This document shows, piece by piece, positions 1 to 6,869 of a stretch of 10,049 bases of DNA. Source of the DNA: Spirochaetota bacterium (GTDB lineage: Bacteria; Spirochaetota; B62-G9). The notes beneath the pieces were generated by a model, which had not been told where the DNA came from, did no database searches, and saw nothing but the letters and a program-made list of their open reading frames with translations. Location of the stretch: the NCBI GenBank assembly GCA_026990615.1, contig JALXDB010000493.1:1-10049 (forward strand). The letters run 5' to 3'. Each line of letters begins with the position of its first letter. Positions within the stretch are counted from its first letter, which is position 1. Both the position numbers and the translations under genes were made by a program.

Positions 1-746
1 GAGTAGAGAAGCACTGGAAGTGTTGGATTTGTTCCTATTAAAAAATAGGTAGTGTTAAAGTTGTTAAAAGAATATAAAAAGGATATAACAGCAGCTCCGA
101 GTATTGAAGGAAGAAGGAACCTGAATGTAACGAGGGTTACTGCTCCCACTCTGCTACTTCCAAGATCCATTGCTGCCTCCTCCTGGGCCAGATCAAACTT
201 TTTTAATCGCGAAAGTATAACCAGAGTTGAAAGTGTAGCAATAAAGCTGAGCTGTCCAAAAACTACCAGCCAGAATCCTGGTCTTAAGAAATTCCCAGCT
301 CCTCTCCATAGTAGATTATCTATAATTTCTGCCAGCTTGTGGGTAAAGGATAGGATGGAAATACCCAGGACTACACCTGGGATTACAAGCGGAACAAGCA
401 TCAAAAGGTAAAGAAATTGTTTACCTCTGAAATTCTGGCGCTCAAAAAGAAATGCATTTGATGTGCCTAGCATAAGAGCAAGTATTGTAACTATAAAGGC
501 AACCTTTATGCTTGTTGCAATTGATTGCATCATTCTCTTTTCCCCGAACATTCCCTCGCTACCGGGTGTTTTTGAGAAAAACCATCTCAGAGTAAATCCC
601 TTCCAGGGGAAGGATGGACTCTGATTGTTATTGAAAGCCAGAATGGCTGTTATGAGAAGAGGGGTTAGCAGATATATAAGGAACAGTGCCACGTAGACAT
701 AGTAAATAGCTTTTGTAAGTTTATTTCTCTGTATTGTTTTAATCAT
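1..746 (-). CDS. potC: PotC-like ABC transporter permease (3' end cut by window edge)
   Basis: Inner-membrane permease of a spermidine/putrescine-class ABC importer; it would pair with the PotB-like protein to form the translocation channel. The frame opens at ATG 746-744 and stays open to the left edge, giving 248 visible residues without a stop. A hydrophobic first helix (about residues 14-38) and several later membrane segments are visible. The cytoplasmic EAA loop that docks on the ATPase is clear at about residues 189-213 (EEAAMDLGSS, then a loop ending FRFLLP). It is followed by SFNNFNTTYFL and TLPVLLY, matching the PotC pattern near the last helices. The start overlaps the potB stop by 4 bp (ATGA), and GAGG seven bases upstream serves as ribosome binding site. 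Only the final helix or so should be missing. Assignment to the PotC family is confident; the exact substrate is not. Confidence 0.9.
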   Translation of the reverse strand, partial: MIKTIQRNKLTKAIYYVYVALFLIYLLTPLLITAILAFNNNQSPSFPWKGFTLRWFFSKTPGSEGMFGEKRMMQSIATSIKVAFIVTILALMLGTSNAFLFERQNFRGKQFLYLLMLVPLVIPGVVLGISILSFTHKLAEIIDNLLWRGAGNFLRPGFWLVVFGQLSFIATLSTLVILSRLKKFDLAQEEAAMDLGSSRVGAVTLVTFRFLLPSILGAAVISFLYSFNNFNTTYFLIGTNPTLPVLLY

Positions 747-1600
747 CTTAGCACCTCTTCAATTTCCTGTCCTGAAATTTTTATACCTATCCAGACTATT
801 AATGATGATAGAATAAGCAGTAGAATCCCAAAGGCAGCTCCCTGATTCCAGTTAAATCTCAGTATAAACTGGTTGTATATCTGCTCGGTAAACCAGAGGC
901 TGTTTTTACCTCCGAGAAGTGTTACAGAAATATAGTTACCAAGGCTGAGCATAAATACCATAATGCTTCCTGTTGTTATACCAGGTGCCGAATATGGGAT
1001 TATTACCTCGAACAGGGTGTTCCAGAAATTGCCTCCGAGATCGTAGGCTGCTTCAATAATGCTGTCCTCCATTGTACTCAGTGTTGATACGAGTGGAATA
1101 ACCATAAAAAGCATTGAGGTGTATACAAGACCGACCATTATTGCCGCATCGTTGTAAAGGAACTCCACATTATGATGGATTATTCCGAGAAGTTGAAGCA
1201 GGTAGCTTAGAACTCCAGTTTCTCTGAGCATAATCATCCAGGCAAATGCCTGTATTAATTCTGAAATCCAGAAGGGGAGGATTACAGCAAGCATCAGTAT
1301 ACCCTGCGCCTTTGGCCCTGCAATTTTTGTTATAAACAGAGCCATGGGTAGTGATATCACAAGAGTGATAAATGTAACAATAATAGAAAACACTGCAGAT
1401 CTTATATATGTGTTTCTGTAAAGGGCATTTGTGAAGAAATTTGCATAATTGGCAAGTGTAAAATTATTTCCCCTGTGGCTTATAAATGATAGCCTTAAAA
1501 GTTCTATATGTGGAATAACCACCAGAAATCCAATCCACACTGCAAAGGGAAGTAATAAGCTTATTAAACCAATTCTCAAAATTCTTTTATTGGATTTCAT
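743..1600 (-). CDS. potB: PotB-like ABC transporter permease
   Basis: First permease of the polyamine-class importer, 285 residues, the usual length for PotB/PotH. A first membrane helix lies at about residues 10-31 (LISLLLPFAVWIGFLVVIP). A periplasmic loop with LANYANFF is followed by further helices at about 68-92, 100-125, 152-172, 210-230 and 255-275. The EAA loop contacting the ATPase is at about 183-202 (EAAYDLGGNFWNTLFEVIIP). The start is supported by AAGGAG seven bases upstream, lying inside the last codons of potA, and the ATG overlaps the potA stop by 4 bp (ATGA), so translation is probably coupled. Downstream, its own stop overlaps potC in the same way. This tight packing supports equimolar expression of the two permeases. 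The family call is solid; transport of spermidine or putrescine rather than another cationic solute is inferred. Confidence 0.92.
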   Translation of the reverse strand: MKSNKRILRIGLISLLLPFAVWIGFLVVIPHIELLRLSFISHRGNNFTLANYANFFTNALYRNTYIRSAVFSIIVTFITLVISLPMALFITKIAGPKAQGILMLAVILPFWISELIQAFAWMIMLRETGVLSYLLQLLGIIHHNVEFLYNDAAIMVGLVYTSMLFMVIPLVSTLSTMEDSIIEAAYDLGGNFWNTLFEVIIPYSAPGITTGSIMVFMLSLGNYISVTLLGGKNSLWFTEQIYNQFILRFNWNQGAAFGILLLILSSLIVWIGIKISGQEIEEVLR

Positions 1601-2727
1601 GCCGTTACTCCTTCCAGCTCCTTTTCTATAACCTTCTCGATTTCTCCTGCCTTTTTAAAGGCAATGGCACTTCCATCTGGCCAGCTTAGAGACACTTCAG
1701 AGCCGTTGTTTATATCGGGTATTTTTTCTCCCTGGGGTATTTTTACCTTAACTTCAAGCTGATTCTCGCCCGTACCGGCCATTACAACTATTCTAAAGTA
1801 TGCACCATCGAAAACGAACTCTTTTACAGTTCCGTTTAACCCTTTTTCTGATCTTCCTTTTTTTAGACTGATTATTTCCGGCCTTACAAAGATACTCACT
1901 TCATCTCCTACAGAAATATTCTCTCCCATTTTAGCTGTTAGTGAAATATTTCCAACTTTAACATTGCAGGTATCCTTTTGTAAGGAGATGACTTTTCCAT
2001 CCCAGCAGTTGTTGTCGCCAATAAATCTTGCTACGAAATATGTTTTTGGATTGTAGAACAGCTCCAGGGGAGGACTTATCTGCTCGATTTTACCCTTATT
2101 CATTACTGCAACAAGATTTGACATTGTGAGCGCTTCACTCTGATCATGGGTAACATATATGAAAGTGGTTCCCACTCTGGCCTGCAATCTTTTTAGTACC
2201 AGTTTCATATTTTCCCTGAGTTTGAGGTCAAGTGCACCTAAAGGCTCATCTAAAAGAAGAACTGTTGGTTCAAGTACAAGGCAGCGCGCAAGGGCAACCC
2301 TCTGCCTCTGTCCTCCGGAGAGTTTGTTAACATTTCTGTCTCCAAGGCCCTTTAGATCTACAAGCTCAAGGACATGTTCAACCTTCTTTTTGATTTCCTG
2401 TTTTGAAAGGTGCTGTCTCTTTAAGCCAAAGGCTATATTTTTTGCAACTGACATTGTTGGAAACAGGGCTAGGTTTTGAAAAACCAGGTTTGTTCTGCGC
2501 TTATTTGGAGGCAAATTGTTAACAATCTCTCCGCCTATGTATATATTTCCTGAATCTGGATACTCGAAACCCGATATCATTCTCAGCAGTGTAGTTTTAC
2601 CACTTCCGGATGGACCGAGAATTGAAAAGAAAGCTCCTTTAGGAACTTCAAAGCTCACGTTGTTGACAGCTGTAAAATTGCCGAATTTCTTTGTTACATT
2701 TTCAACCTTTACATCAATTTCACTCAT
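1597..2727 (-). CDS. potA: PotA-like polyamine ABC transporter ATP-binding protein
   Basis: Cytoplasmic ATPase that powers the importer. From ATG 2727 it is 376 residues, typical of PotA/MalK-type ATPases. Motifs in order: Walker A GPSGSGKTT (38-46), Q-loop VFQN (Q84), ABC signature LSGGQ (136-140), Walker B VLLLDEP (D160, E161), D-loop GALD, and switch histidine in YVTHD (H194). A C-terminal TOBE-like regulatory domain occupies about 240-365 (VRPE at 281-284). All catalytic residues are intact. A longer in-frame reading from ATG 2772 exists, but that codon lies inside the intercistronic hairpin and has no Shine-Dalgarno sequence. ATG 2727 has a perfect AGGAGG five bases upstream and fits the family's N-terminus. 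The gene follows potD and overlaps potB by 4 bp. Confidence 0.95.
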   Translation of the reverse strand: MSEIDVKVENVTKKFGNFTAVNNVSFEVPKGAFFSILGPSGSGKTTLLRMISGFEYPDSGNIYIGGEIVNNLPPNKRRTNLVFQNLALFPTMSVAKNIAFGLKRQHLSKQEIKKKVEHVLELVDLKGLGDRNVNKLSGGQRQRVALARCLVLEPTVLLLDEPLGALDLKLRENMKLVLKRLQARVGTTFIYVTHDQSEALTMSNLVAVMNKGKIEQISPPLELFYNPKTYFVARFIGDNNCWDGKVISLQKDTCNVKVGNISLTAKMGENISVGDEVSIFVRPEIISLKKGRSEKGLNGTVKEFVFDGAYFRIVVMAGTGENQLEVKVKIPQGEKIPDINNGSEVSLSWPDGSAIAFKKAGEIEKVIEKELEGVTA

Positions 2728-2732
2728 TATTT

Positions 2733-2738
2733 CCTCCT
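2733..2738 (-). promoter_or_regulatory. Shine-Dalgarno site fixing the potA start
   Basis: AGGAGG on the minus strand, separated by AAATA from ATG 2727. It decides between this start and two upstream in-frame ATG codons (at about 2751 and at 2772), neither of which has a comparable site. Confidence 0.85.
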
Positions 2739-2763
2739 GATACTGTTTCATTAAAATATCTTT

Positions 2764-2795
2764 TAACACCATGGGGTATCTTCCCCATGGTGTTA
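2764..2795 (-). repeat. Perfect 13-bp inverted repeat (intercistronic hairpin) between potD and potA
   Basis: The arms 2764-2776 (taacaccatgggg) and 2783-2795 (ccccatggtgtta) are exact reverse complements around a 6-base loop (2777-2782). In the minus-strand transcript it begins about 20 bases after the potD stop and ends about 25 bases before the potA Shine-Dalgarno site, which stays unpaired. It is followed by AAAGATATTTTAATG rather than a clean T-run. It is therefore probably a leaky terminator or a 3'-end stabiliser of potD mRNA, not a full stop. Such hairpins after binding-protein genes are known in importer operons (for example malE-malF). On the plus strand it is followed by gatttt, also weak. 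Confidence 0.8.
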
Positions 2796-2815
2796 GATTT
2801 TAAAGATCATATAAT

Positions 2816-3925
2816 CTATTCAGATGGAGCTGCCTTTAACCTTTCCTGAACATCTGCTTCAATATCAACAGCGTAGGATGGAAGCGGGAAGTACCATTTG
2901 ATATTCTTTACTACTTCAGGTGTAAATATCTCTTTTACCATTTTAGCTCTTTCAGGTGTTACATATTTGAGGTAGCCGTTGGATGCCATTGAGTACCCTG
3001 TTTTATTGGCTATAACCGCAGCATTTTCCGGCTTCATGATAAAGTTTATCCATTTGTATGCCCCCTCCACGTTTTCAGCACCTGCTGAAACGGCAAGGGT
3101 GTCTATCCAGCCAACTGCTCCTTCTTTTGGAATCCTGTACTGCAGTTCAGGATGTTTCGGAGTTAGAGAGAATGCAATGGCGTCCCAGCAGCTTGCTACC
3201 CATACTTCTTCTCTGAGCAGGAGGTCTTCGAGTTCCTGTCTGGAGCCCCAGTAAGTTTTTACATACTTTTTACATTCAATCATCTTTTTAAGGGTTTTTT
3301 CCATAACATCACGGTATGCCTTTTCATCTGAAACAGCCTTTGCAGGGTCTAATCCAAGGGCATAGGCGAACATGTAGAAGGAGTCGTATTTTGCTCTGTA
3401 GGTTATACGTCCGGCATACTTTGGGTTGCAGAAATCTTTGTATGTTTTTCCAGCTTCGGGTGCATACTTGGTGTTAACGATCATTGCGGTTGTTCCCCAG
3501 CAGAACGGAATTGCATAGGATTTGCCATTGATCTTTGTTCCTTCTGTAACCGTTTTGAACAACTGTGGGTCGATCTGATCGGTTTTGATCTTGTCCATCT
3601 CCAGAGGAGCGTATACGCCGTACTGATTCTGAGCAATGGTTACCCAGTTGTAGGTGGGCTGAATCAGATCGTATCCCTGTCCTTTGGTAGCAGCAAGTTT
3701 TGCGATCAATTCGTTGTTGTCACCGATGTAGGCGATTTGAACGTCGAGTCCGGTTTCGCTTTTGAACTTTTCAACCAGGGATGCAGGAGCATATCCCTCC
3801 CATGTTAGCATCCTAAGGACTTTGGACGCCTTTGCACTTTGTTTTTCCCCGCTGGCCATAGCAAATGATACTACGAGCATGGTGAAAATGACGGCCAGTA
3901 CAAGCAATTTTTTGGCGTTTCTCAT
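2816..3925 (-). CDS. potD: PotD-like periplasmic polyamine-binding protein
   Basis: Secreted solute-binding protein of the importer, 369 residues. The N-terminus is a Sec signal peptide: positive MRNAKK, a hydrophobic core at about 7-22, and a likely cleavage site near AMA-SGE (22-26). No lipobox cysteine is present, so it is probably free in the periplasm. The mature protein has TWEGYAP (41-47), the equivalent of the NWTEYVP ligand motif of E. coli PotD. Trp247 in SCWDA and Trp273/Asp275 in GWIDTLAV align by eye with PotD ligand residues Trp229, Trp255 and Asp257. The position of PotD Glu36 is a glycine here. Ligand is therefore likely a polyamine or related cationic amine, not proven. AAGGAGG lies seven bases upstream of the ATG. 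It is the first transport gene, 64 bp after gntR, followed by the hairpin and potA. Confidence 0.9.
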   Translation of the reverse strand: MRNAKKLLVLAVIFTMLVVSFAMASGEKQSAKASKVLRMLTWEGYAPASLVEKFKSETGLDVQIAYIGDNNELIAKLAATKGQGYDLIQPTYNWVTIAQNQYGVYAPLEMDKIKTDQIDPQLFKTVTEGTKINGKSYAIPFCWGTTAMIVNTKYAPEAGKTYKDFCNPKYAGRITYRAKYDSFYMFAYALGLDPAKAVSDEKAYRDVMEKTLKKMIECKKYVKTYWGSRQELEDLLLREEVWVASCWDAIAFSLTPKHPELQYRIPKEGAVGWIDTLAVSAGAENVEGAYKWINFIMKPENAAVIANKTGYSMASNGYLKYVTPERAKMVKEIFTPEVVKNIKWYFPLPSYAVDIEADVQERLKAAPSE

Positions 3926-3989
3926 AATAAATCCTCCTTAAAAATTGTATTTTTTATAGATGATTTTTAACTCTTGGTTTAGTAATAGT

Positions 3990-4757
3990 TTATTCCGATC
4001 TGCTTTCCTCCGGAGCTTTAATTGAAGGCCCATGCCCTCTACCAATTAGCCTGTTGTGATATTTGAAAATGTCAGATCTGTATAGAATCTTTTCGTATTC
4101 TATTATCTGTCCATCGGACAGGTAGGTTACCCTCTGATTCAATAGAACCGGTGCACCCTCTTTTAATCCGAGGTATTTGGCCCCGGTTTCATCGACAAGT
4201 GTTGCCTCTATAATTTCGTAGGCCTCATAAAGTTCGAGCTTGTATACATCTTCGAGAGTTTTGTACAGGTAGTTGTTTGTAAAATCTATCTTTTCAATTC
4301 CGGGTACAAATCTATATGGAAGGTAGCATTTTATATAAGCTGCGGGGATTTCATTTGCATATCTGATTCTTTCAAGGTAGAATATCTCTTCTTTGCAATT
4401 GCTGAATCTTAGTTTCTCGCAGACTTCATTGTCGGGAAGAGTTTTCTTGCATTCTATAACCTTTGTTTTTACAATATAGTTGTTTAGAAGAAACTCCTCG
4501 CTGCTGCTGTACAGTGAACCAACCCTGTGGTTGATTTTAGGCCTTGTGACAAAGGTTCCTTTCCCCTGTTTCTTTTCCAGTAGTCCCTGTTCGACCAGAT
4601 TATCAACTGCCCGTCTAATTGTAAGCCTCGAAACCTTGTATGTCTCAATCAACTCTCTTTCAGATGGAAAAAGGTCGCCCTCTTTGAATTCACCGTTTCT
4701 TATTCTTTTTCTAAGGTCTTCTTCAACCTGATAGTAGAGAGGTTTCTGGATACCCAT
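3990..4757 (-). CDS. GntR-family (HutC/UTRA type) transcriptional regulator
   Basis: DNA-binding regulator of 255 residues, usual for the HutC subfamily. The N-terminal winged helix occupies about residues 5-72. Its parts are YYQVEEDLRKRI, then FPSERELIETYKVSRLTIRRAV (helix-turn-helix, 30-51), then the wing GKGTFV (65-70). A UTRA effector domain spans about 85-240, with characteristic FYLERIRYANEIPAAY and a final strand motif EYEKILYRSDIFKYH. UTRA domains bind small molecules that release the protein from its operator. The gene heads the transport operon: it has its own strong promoter and stands 64 bp before potD on the same strand, with no terminator between. This suggests it controls itself and the importer. 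The start ATG 4757 has a modest AGGA seven bases upstream. The ligand is unknown; a polyamine is a guess from context. Confidence 0.93.
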   Translation of the reverse strand: MGIQKPLYYQVEEDLRKRIRNGEFKEGDLFPSERELIETYKVSRLTIRRAVDNLVEQGLLEKKQGKGTFVTRPKINHRVGSLYSSSEEFLLNNYIVKTKVIECKKTLPDNEVCEKLRFSNCKEEIFYLERIRYANEIPAAYIKCYLPYRFVPGIEKIDFTNNYLYKTLEDVYKLELYEAYEIIEATLVDETGAKYLGLKEGAPVLLNQRVTYLSDGQIIEYEKILYRSDIFKYHNRLIGRGHGPSIKAPEESRSE

Positions 4758-4813
4758 ATTTATGTCCTATCATCAAGTCGTCATAACATCTATATATCTT
4801 AACATTTTACGAA

Positions 4814-4843
4814 ATATTAGCATAAGGATGTATTGTTTGTCAA
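4814..4843 (-). promoter_or_regulatory. Sigma-70-type promoter for gntR-potDABC
   Basis: On the minus strand a perfect -35 TTGACA (4843-4838) is followed by an 18-base spacer and TAATAT (4819-4814). The -10 hexamer is preceded by TGC, an extended -10 element. The expected start is near 4807, leaving a 5' leader of about 50 bases before the gntR ATG. The region upstream of the -35 is rich in A and T tracts, which could act as an UP element. Confidence 0.8.
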
Positions 4844-4849
4844 CGATTT

Positions 4850-4868
4850 TTTTTCTATTCTAGAAAAA
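4850..4868. repeat. 8/3/8 inverted repeat upstream of the gntR promoter
   Basis: The arms tttttcta (4850-4857) and tagaaaaa (4861-4868) are exact reverse complements around ttc. The element lies directly upstream of the -35 hexamer (4838-4843). It could be an operator, for GntR itself or another factor, or simply part of an AT-rich UP element. The central ctattctag gives it some non-trivial sequence content. Function is inferred from position only. Confidence 0.45.
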
Positions 4869-5097
4869 TTTTTGAGGAATTTAAGTAGAAATTATTTTTT
4901 TAAGATGTTGGTACTATCCCAATATTGTGTATTTTGATTTGATAGGGCAGTATATTTTTGTTAAGCTGGTAAAACTTGGGGTGCAGTTTCGGTGTAGAAT
5001 AGAGATTAAAAATATTTATTATATTGAAAGATGTTATTTTGGGTTTTGTTTATTTTATGGGGTGCATGAAAAAGGTCGTTATCACTTCAACGGCTCG
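4869..5097. other. AT-rich intergenic stretch without a recognisable gene
   Basis: This part of the 396-bp gap between the acyl-CoA dehydrogenase stop and gntR lies between the terminator and the promoter region. It is strongly AT-rich. The plus-strand open frame starting at GTG 4927 has no ribosome binding site, no recognisable product, and reads through the terminator stem, so I do not call it. The 9-mer tggggtgca occurs twice (4977-4985 and 5058-5066). I see no convincing tRNA, riboswitch or small-RNA signature. Confidence 0.5.
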
Positions 5098-5127
5098 AAT
5101 AAAAAAACCGGCCCCTATTGGGGCCGG
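5098..5127 (-). terminator. Rho-independent terminator of the etfB-etfA-acd unit
   Basis: A perfect 8-bp all-GC stem, ccggcccc (5108-5115) and ggggccgg (5120-5127), closes a tatt loop. On the minus strand it is followed at once by TTTTTTTATT (5107-5098). It begins 26 bases after the acyl-CoA dehydrogenase stop. This ends the lipid/ETF transcription unit and insulates the downstream gntR-pot operon. Confidence 0.95.
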
Positions 5128-5153
5128 ATCACTGCCAGTTAAATAAAACAGCG

Positions 5154-6869
5154 TTATACCAGGTCGGGTTTATTTTCTATAACGTAGCTTTTTCCACTCG
5201 TGACAAGTTTGTAATTTTTTTCGAACTCCGGCATTTCTCTCTCAAAGAATATTTCCATTGCCTTTCTTTTGTGGTCTGACAGAGGAGCATACTTGAGAAA
5301 CAGGTATGATGTGTACAGTTTTGTTGCCATATCTACCATATTTTTTGAACTGTAAGAATGGTAGGTGTGGTCATCCTTCTCCTTTAAAAAGTCAATAGCT
5401 CTGTTCAACATCTCTCTCTTCTCTTTAAGCTCTTTTACATATGGTTTTTGCCACTCTTCTTTAAACTCATTTTCCATTCTGTCGAGCTCCGGTTCCATAA
5501 CCCTGGTCACTACACCCCCCATGGCCGCAACATACTGAAGCTGGGTAGTTCCTTCGTATATGTTTGTAATTCTCGCATCCCTGTAGTGTCTTTCTATGTT
5601 GAAGTCCTTCATATACCCTGTACCGCCGTGTACCTGAAGCATGTCGTATGCGACCTTGTTAGCGTATTCTGTAGCTAGGTATTTTGCCATCGGTGTAAGC
5701 AGATCAGCCAGCGATTTGTAGTATTTTGCAGTTGTCCTGAGTTCTTTGTCAGGCTTATCCGTTCTTTCAAGGAGCTGTTCATATCCTTTCTTAAGGTCCA
5801 CAACTCTTGAAGTATCGTATACAAGCAGTCTGGCAGCTTCAACGCTGACTAGAGAGTTTATCACCATATCGTAAACAAGGGGCATATTGATGATTGCGGT
5901 GCCGAACTGCTCTCTCTCCCTTGCATAGTTTAGGCCTTCTAAATAAGCGGCCTGGGCTATTCCGAGCCCCTGGCATGCAACTCCAAGCCTCGCCCCGTTC
6001 ATCAGAGCCATTACATACCTGATAAGACCCATTCGCCTCTTGCCTACCAGATATGCCTTTGTGTTATTGAACTGGAGTTCTGTGGTGGGAGAGCCATGAA
6101 TGCCCAGTTTGTTTTCGATTCTTCTAACCACAAGAGTTTCATCTTTTTCGCAGAGGAACATGGAAAGTCCACGCCCATCCTTTGTGCCCGGCTCACTTCT
6201 TGCAAGTACAAGAAGTACATCCCCGTTGCCGTTTGTTATAAATCTTTTGACTCCGTTAAGATACCACAATTTCTCATCGTTGGGATCCTGGATTGCCTTT
6301 AGCTGAACAGCCTGAAGGTCTGAACCTGCATCAGGCTCTGTCAGGGCCATTGCCCCTGTAACTTCCCCTCTGACGAACCTCGGAAGGTACTTCTGTTTGA
6401 GTTCTTCATCTGCAAACTCGTTGATTGTATCGGCAATATCCTGCAATCCGAATATATTCATCAGGCTGGCATCGGCCTGGGATACCATCTCTATTGCGAT
6501 TGAATAAACATAGGTTGGGAGATTCAACCCGCCGAACCTTCTGGGCAGTGTAAATCCCATCAGGTTTGACCTGGTCAGTATTTCCATGGCCTTTTTCGTT
6601 CCCTCTGCGTATTCAACCACACCGTCGTGGAAATGGGCACCCTCTTCGTCGACCTCGGGTGCCAGAGGGGCAATTATCTGGGCCGTGATTTCTCCCATAA
6701 GTTTTAATATCTCTCTGTATCCCTCTTTTGCATCCTCTGCATTTCTGAAGGCATAGTCGTATTTGTTAAAATCCGAATAATCCCCCTCTTTCAGGTCGAT
6801 AATCTCTTTCAAATCTGTGTTTTCAAAAAGCAATTGAATATCTTCATTGTCTGTGAAAAAATTATCCAT
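5154..6869 (-). CDS. Acyl-CoA dehydrogenase, long form with C-terminal extension
   Basis: FAD-dependent enzyme that introduces the alpha-beta double bond into an acyl-CoA and passes electrons to ETF. At 571 residues it is longer than the roughly 380-400 of ordinary short/medium-chain enzymes. It resembles the long class that includes mycobacterial FadE5 and the methylthiopropionyl-CoA dehydrogenase DmdC. The N-terminal MDNFFTDNEDIQLLFEN is typical of this class. The FAD/substrate motif ALTEPDAGSDL is at 175-185, REREQFGTAI at 317-326, LQVHGGTGYMKDFNIERHYRDARI at 411-434, and the catalytic base Glu439 sits in IYEGT. Residues from about 460 on form the extra, mainly helical, charged domain. The ATG overlaps the etfA stop by one base (TGATG); GAGG is present but 11 bases away, so coupling is likely. 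Chain-length preference cannot be read from the sequence. Confidence 0.93.
   Translation of the reverse strand: MDNFFTDNEDIQLLFENTDLKEIIDLKEGDYSDFNKYDYAFRNAEDAKEGYREILKLMGEITAQIIAPLAPEVDEEGAHFHDGVVEYAEGTKKAMEILTRSNLMGFTLPRRFGGLNLPTYVYSIAIEMVSQADASLMNIFGLQDIADTINEFADEELKQKYLPRFVRGEVTGAMALTEPDAGSDLQAVQLKAIQDPNDEKLWYLNGVKRFITNGNGDVLLVLARSEPGTKDGRGLSMFLCEKDETLVVRRIENKLGIHGSPTTELQFNNTKAYLVGKRRMGLIRYVMALMNGARLGVACQGLGIAQAAYLEGLNYAREREQFGTAIINMPLVYDMVINSLVSVEAARLLVYDTSRVVDLKKGYEQLLERTDKPDKELRTTAKYYKSLADLLTPMAKYLATEYANKVAYDMLQVHGGTGYMKDFNIERHYRDARITNIYEGTTQLQYVAAMGGVVTRVMEPELDRMENEFKEEWQKPYVKELKEKREMLNRAIDFLKEKDDHTYHSYSSKNMVDMATKLYTSYLFLKYAPLSDHKRKAMEIFFEREMPEFEKNYKLVTSGKSYVIENKPDLV

Noticed and set aside
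52..411. 119-codon open frame on the plus strand
   Set aside because: Antisense to the clear PotC-like permease frame, which runs open from 746 to the left edge with an EAA loop.
2728..2772. Longer potA start at ATG 2772 adding 15 residues
   Set aside because: The codon is inside the hairpin and has no Shine-Dalgarno site; ATG 2727 has AGGAGG at ideal spacing and fits family N-termini.
2764..2795. Hairpin as a full rho-independent terminator after potD
   Set aside because: Neither side has a proper T-run, and potA has no obvious separate promoter, so complete termination would silence the rest of the transporter.
3940..3954. aaaaat-tgt-attttt inverted repeat upstream of potD
   Set aside because: Only A/T in the arms and short; too easily fortuitous in this gap to call an operator.
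3955..3962. tatagatg shared between the potD upstream region and the gntR leader (4787-4794, opposite strand) as a GntR half-site
   Set aside because: Eight matching bases in AT-rich DNA are expected by chance, and neither copy sits in a clear palindrome.
4927..5142. 71-codon plus-strand frame in the intergenic gap
   Set aside because: GTG start without a ribosome binding site, low-complexity AT-rich coding, and it reads through the terminator stem at 5108-5127.
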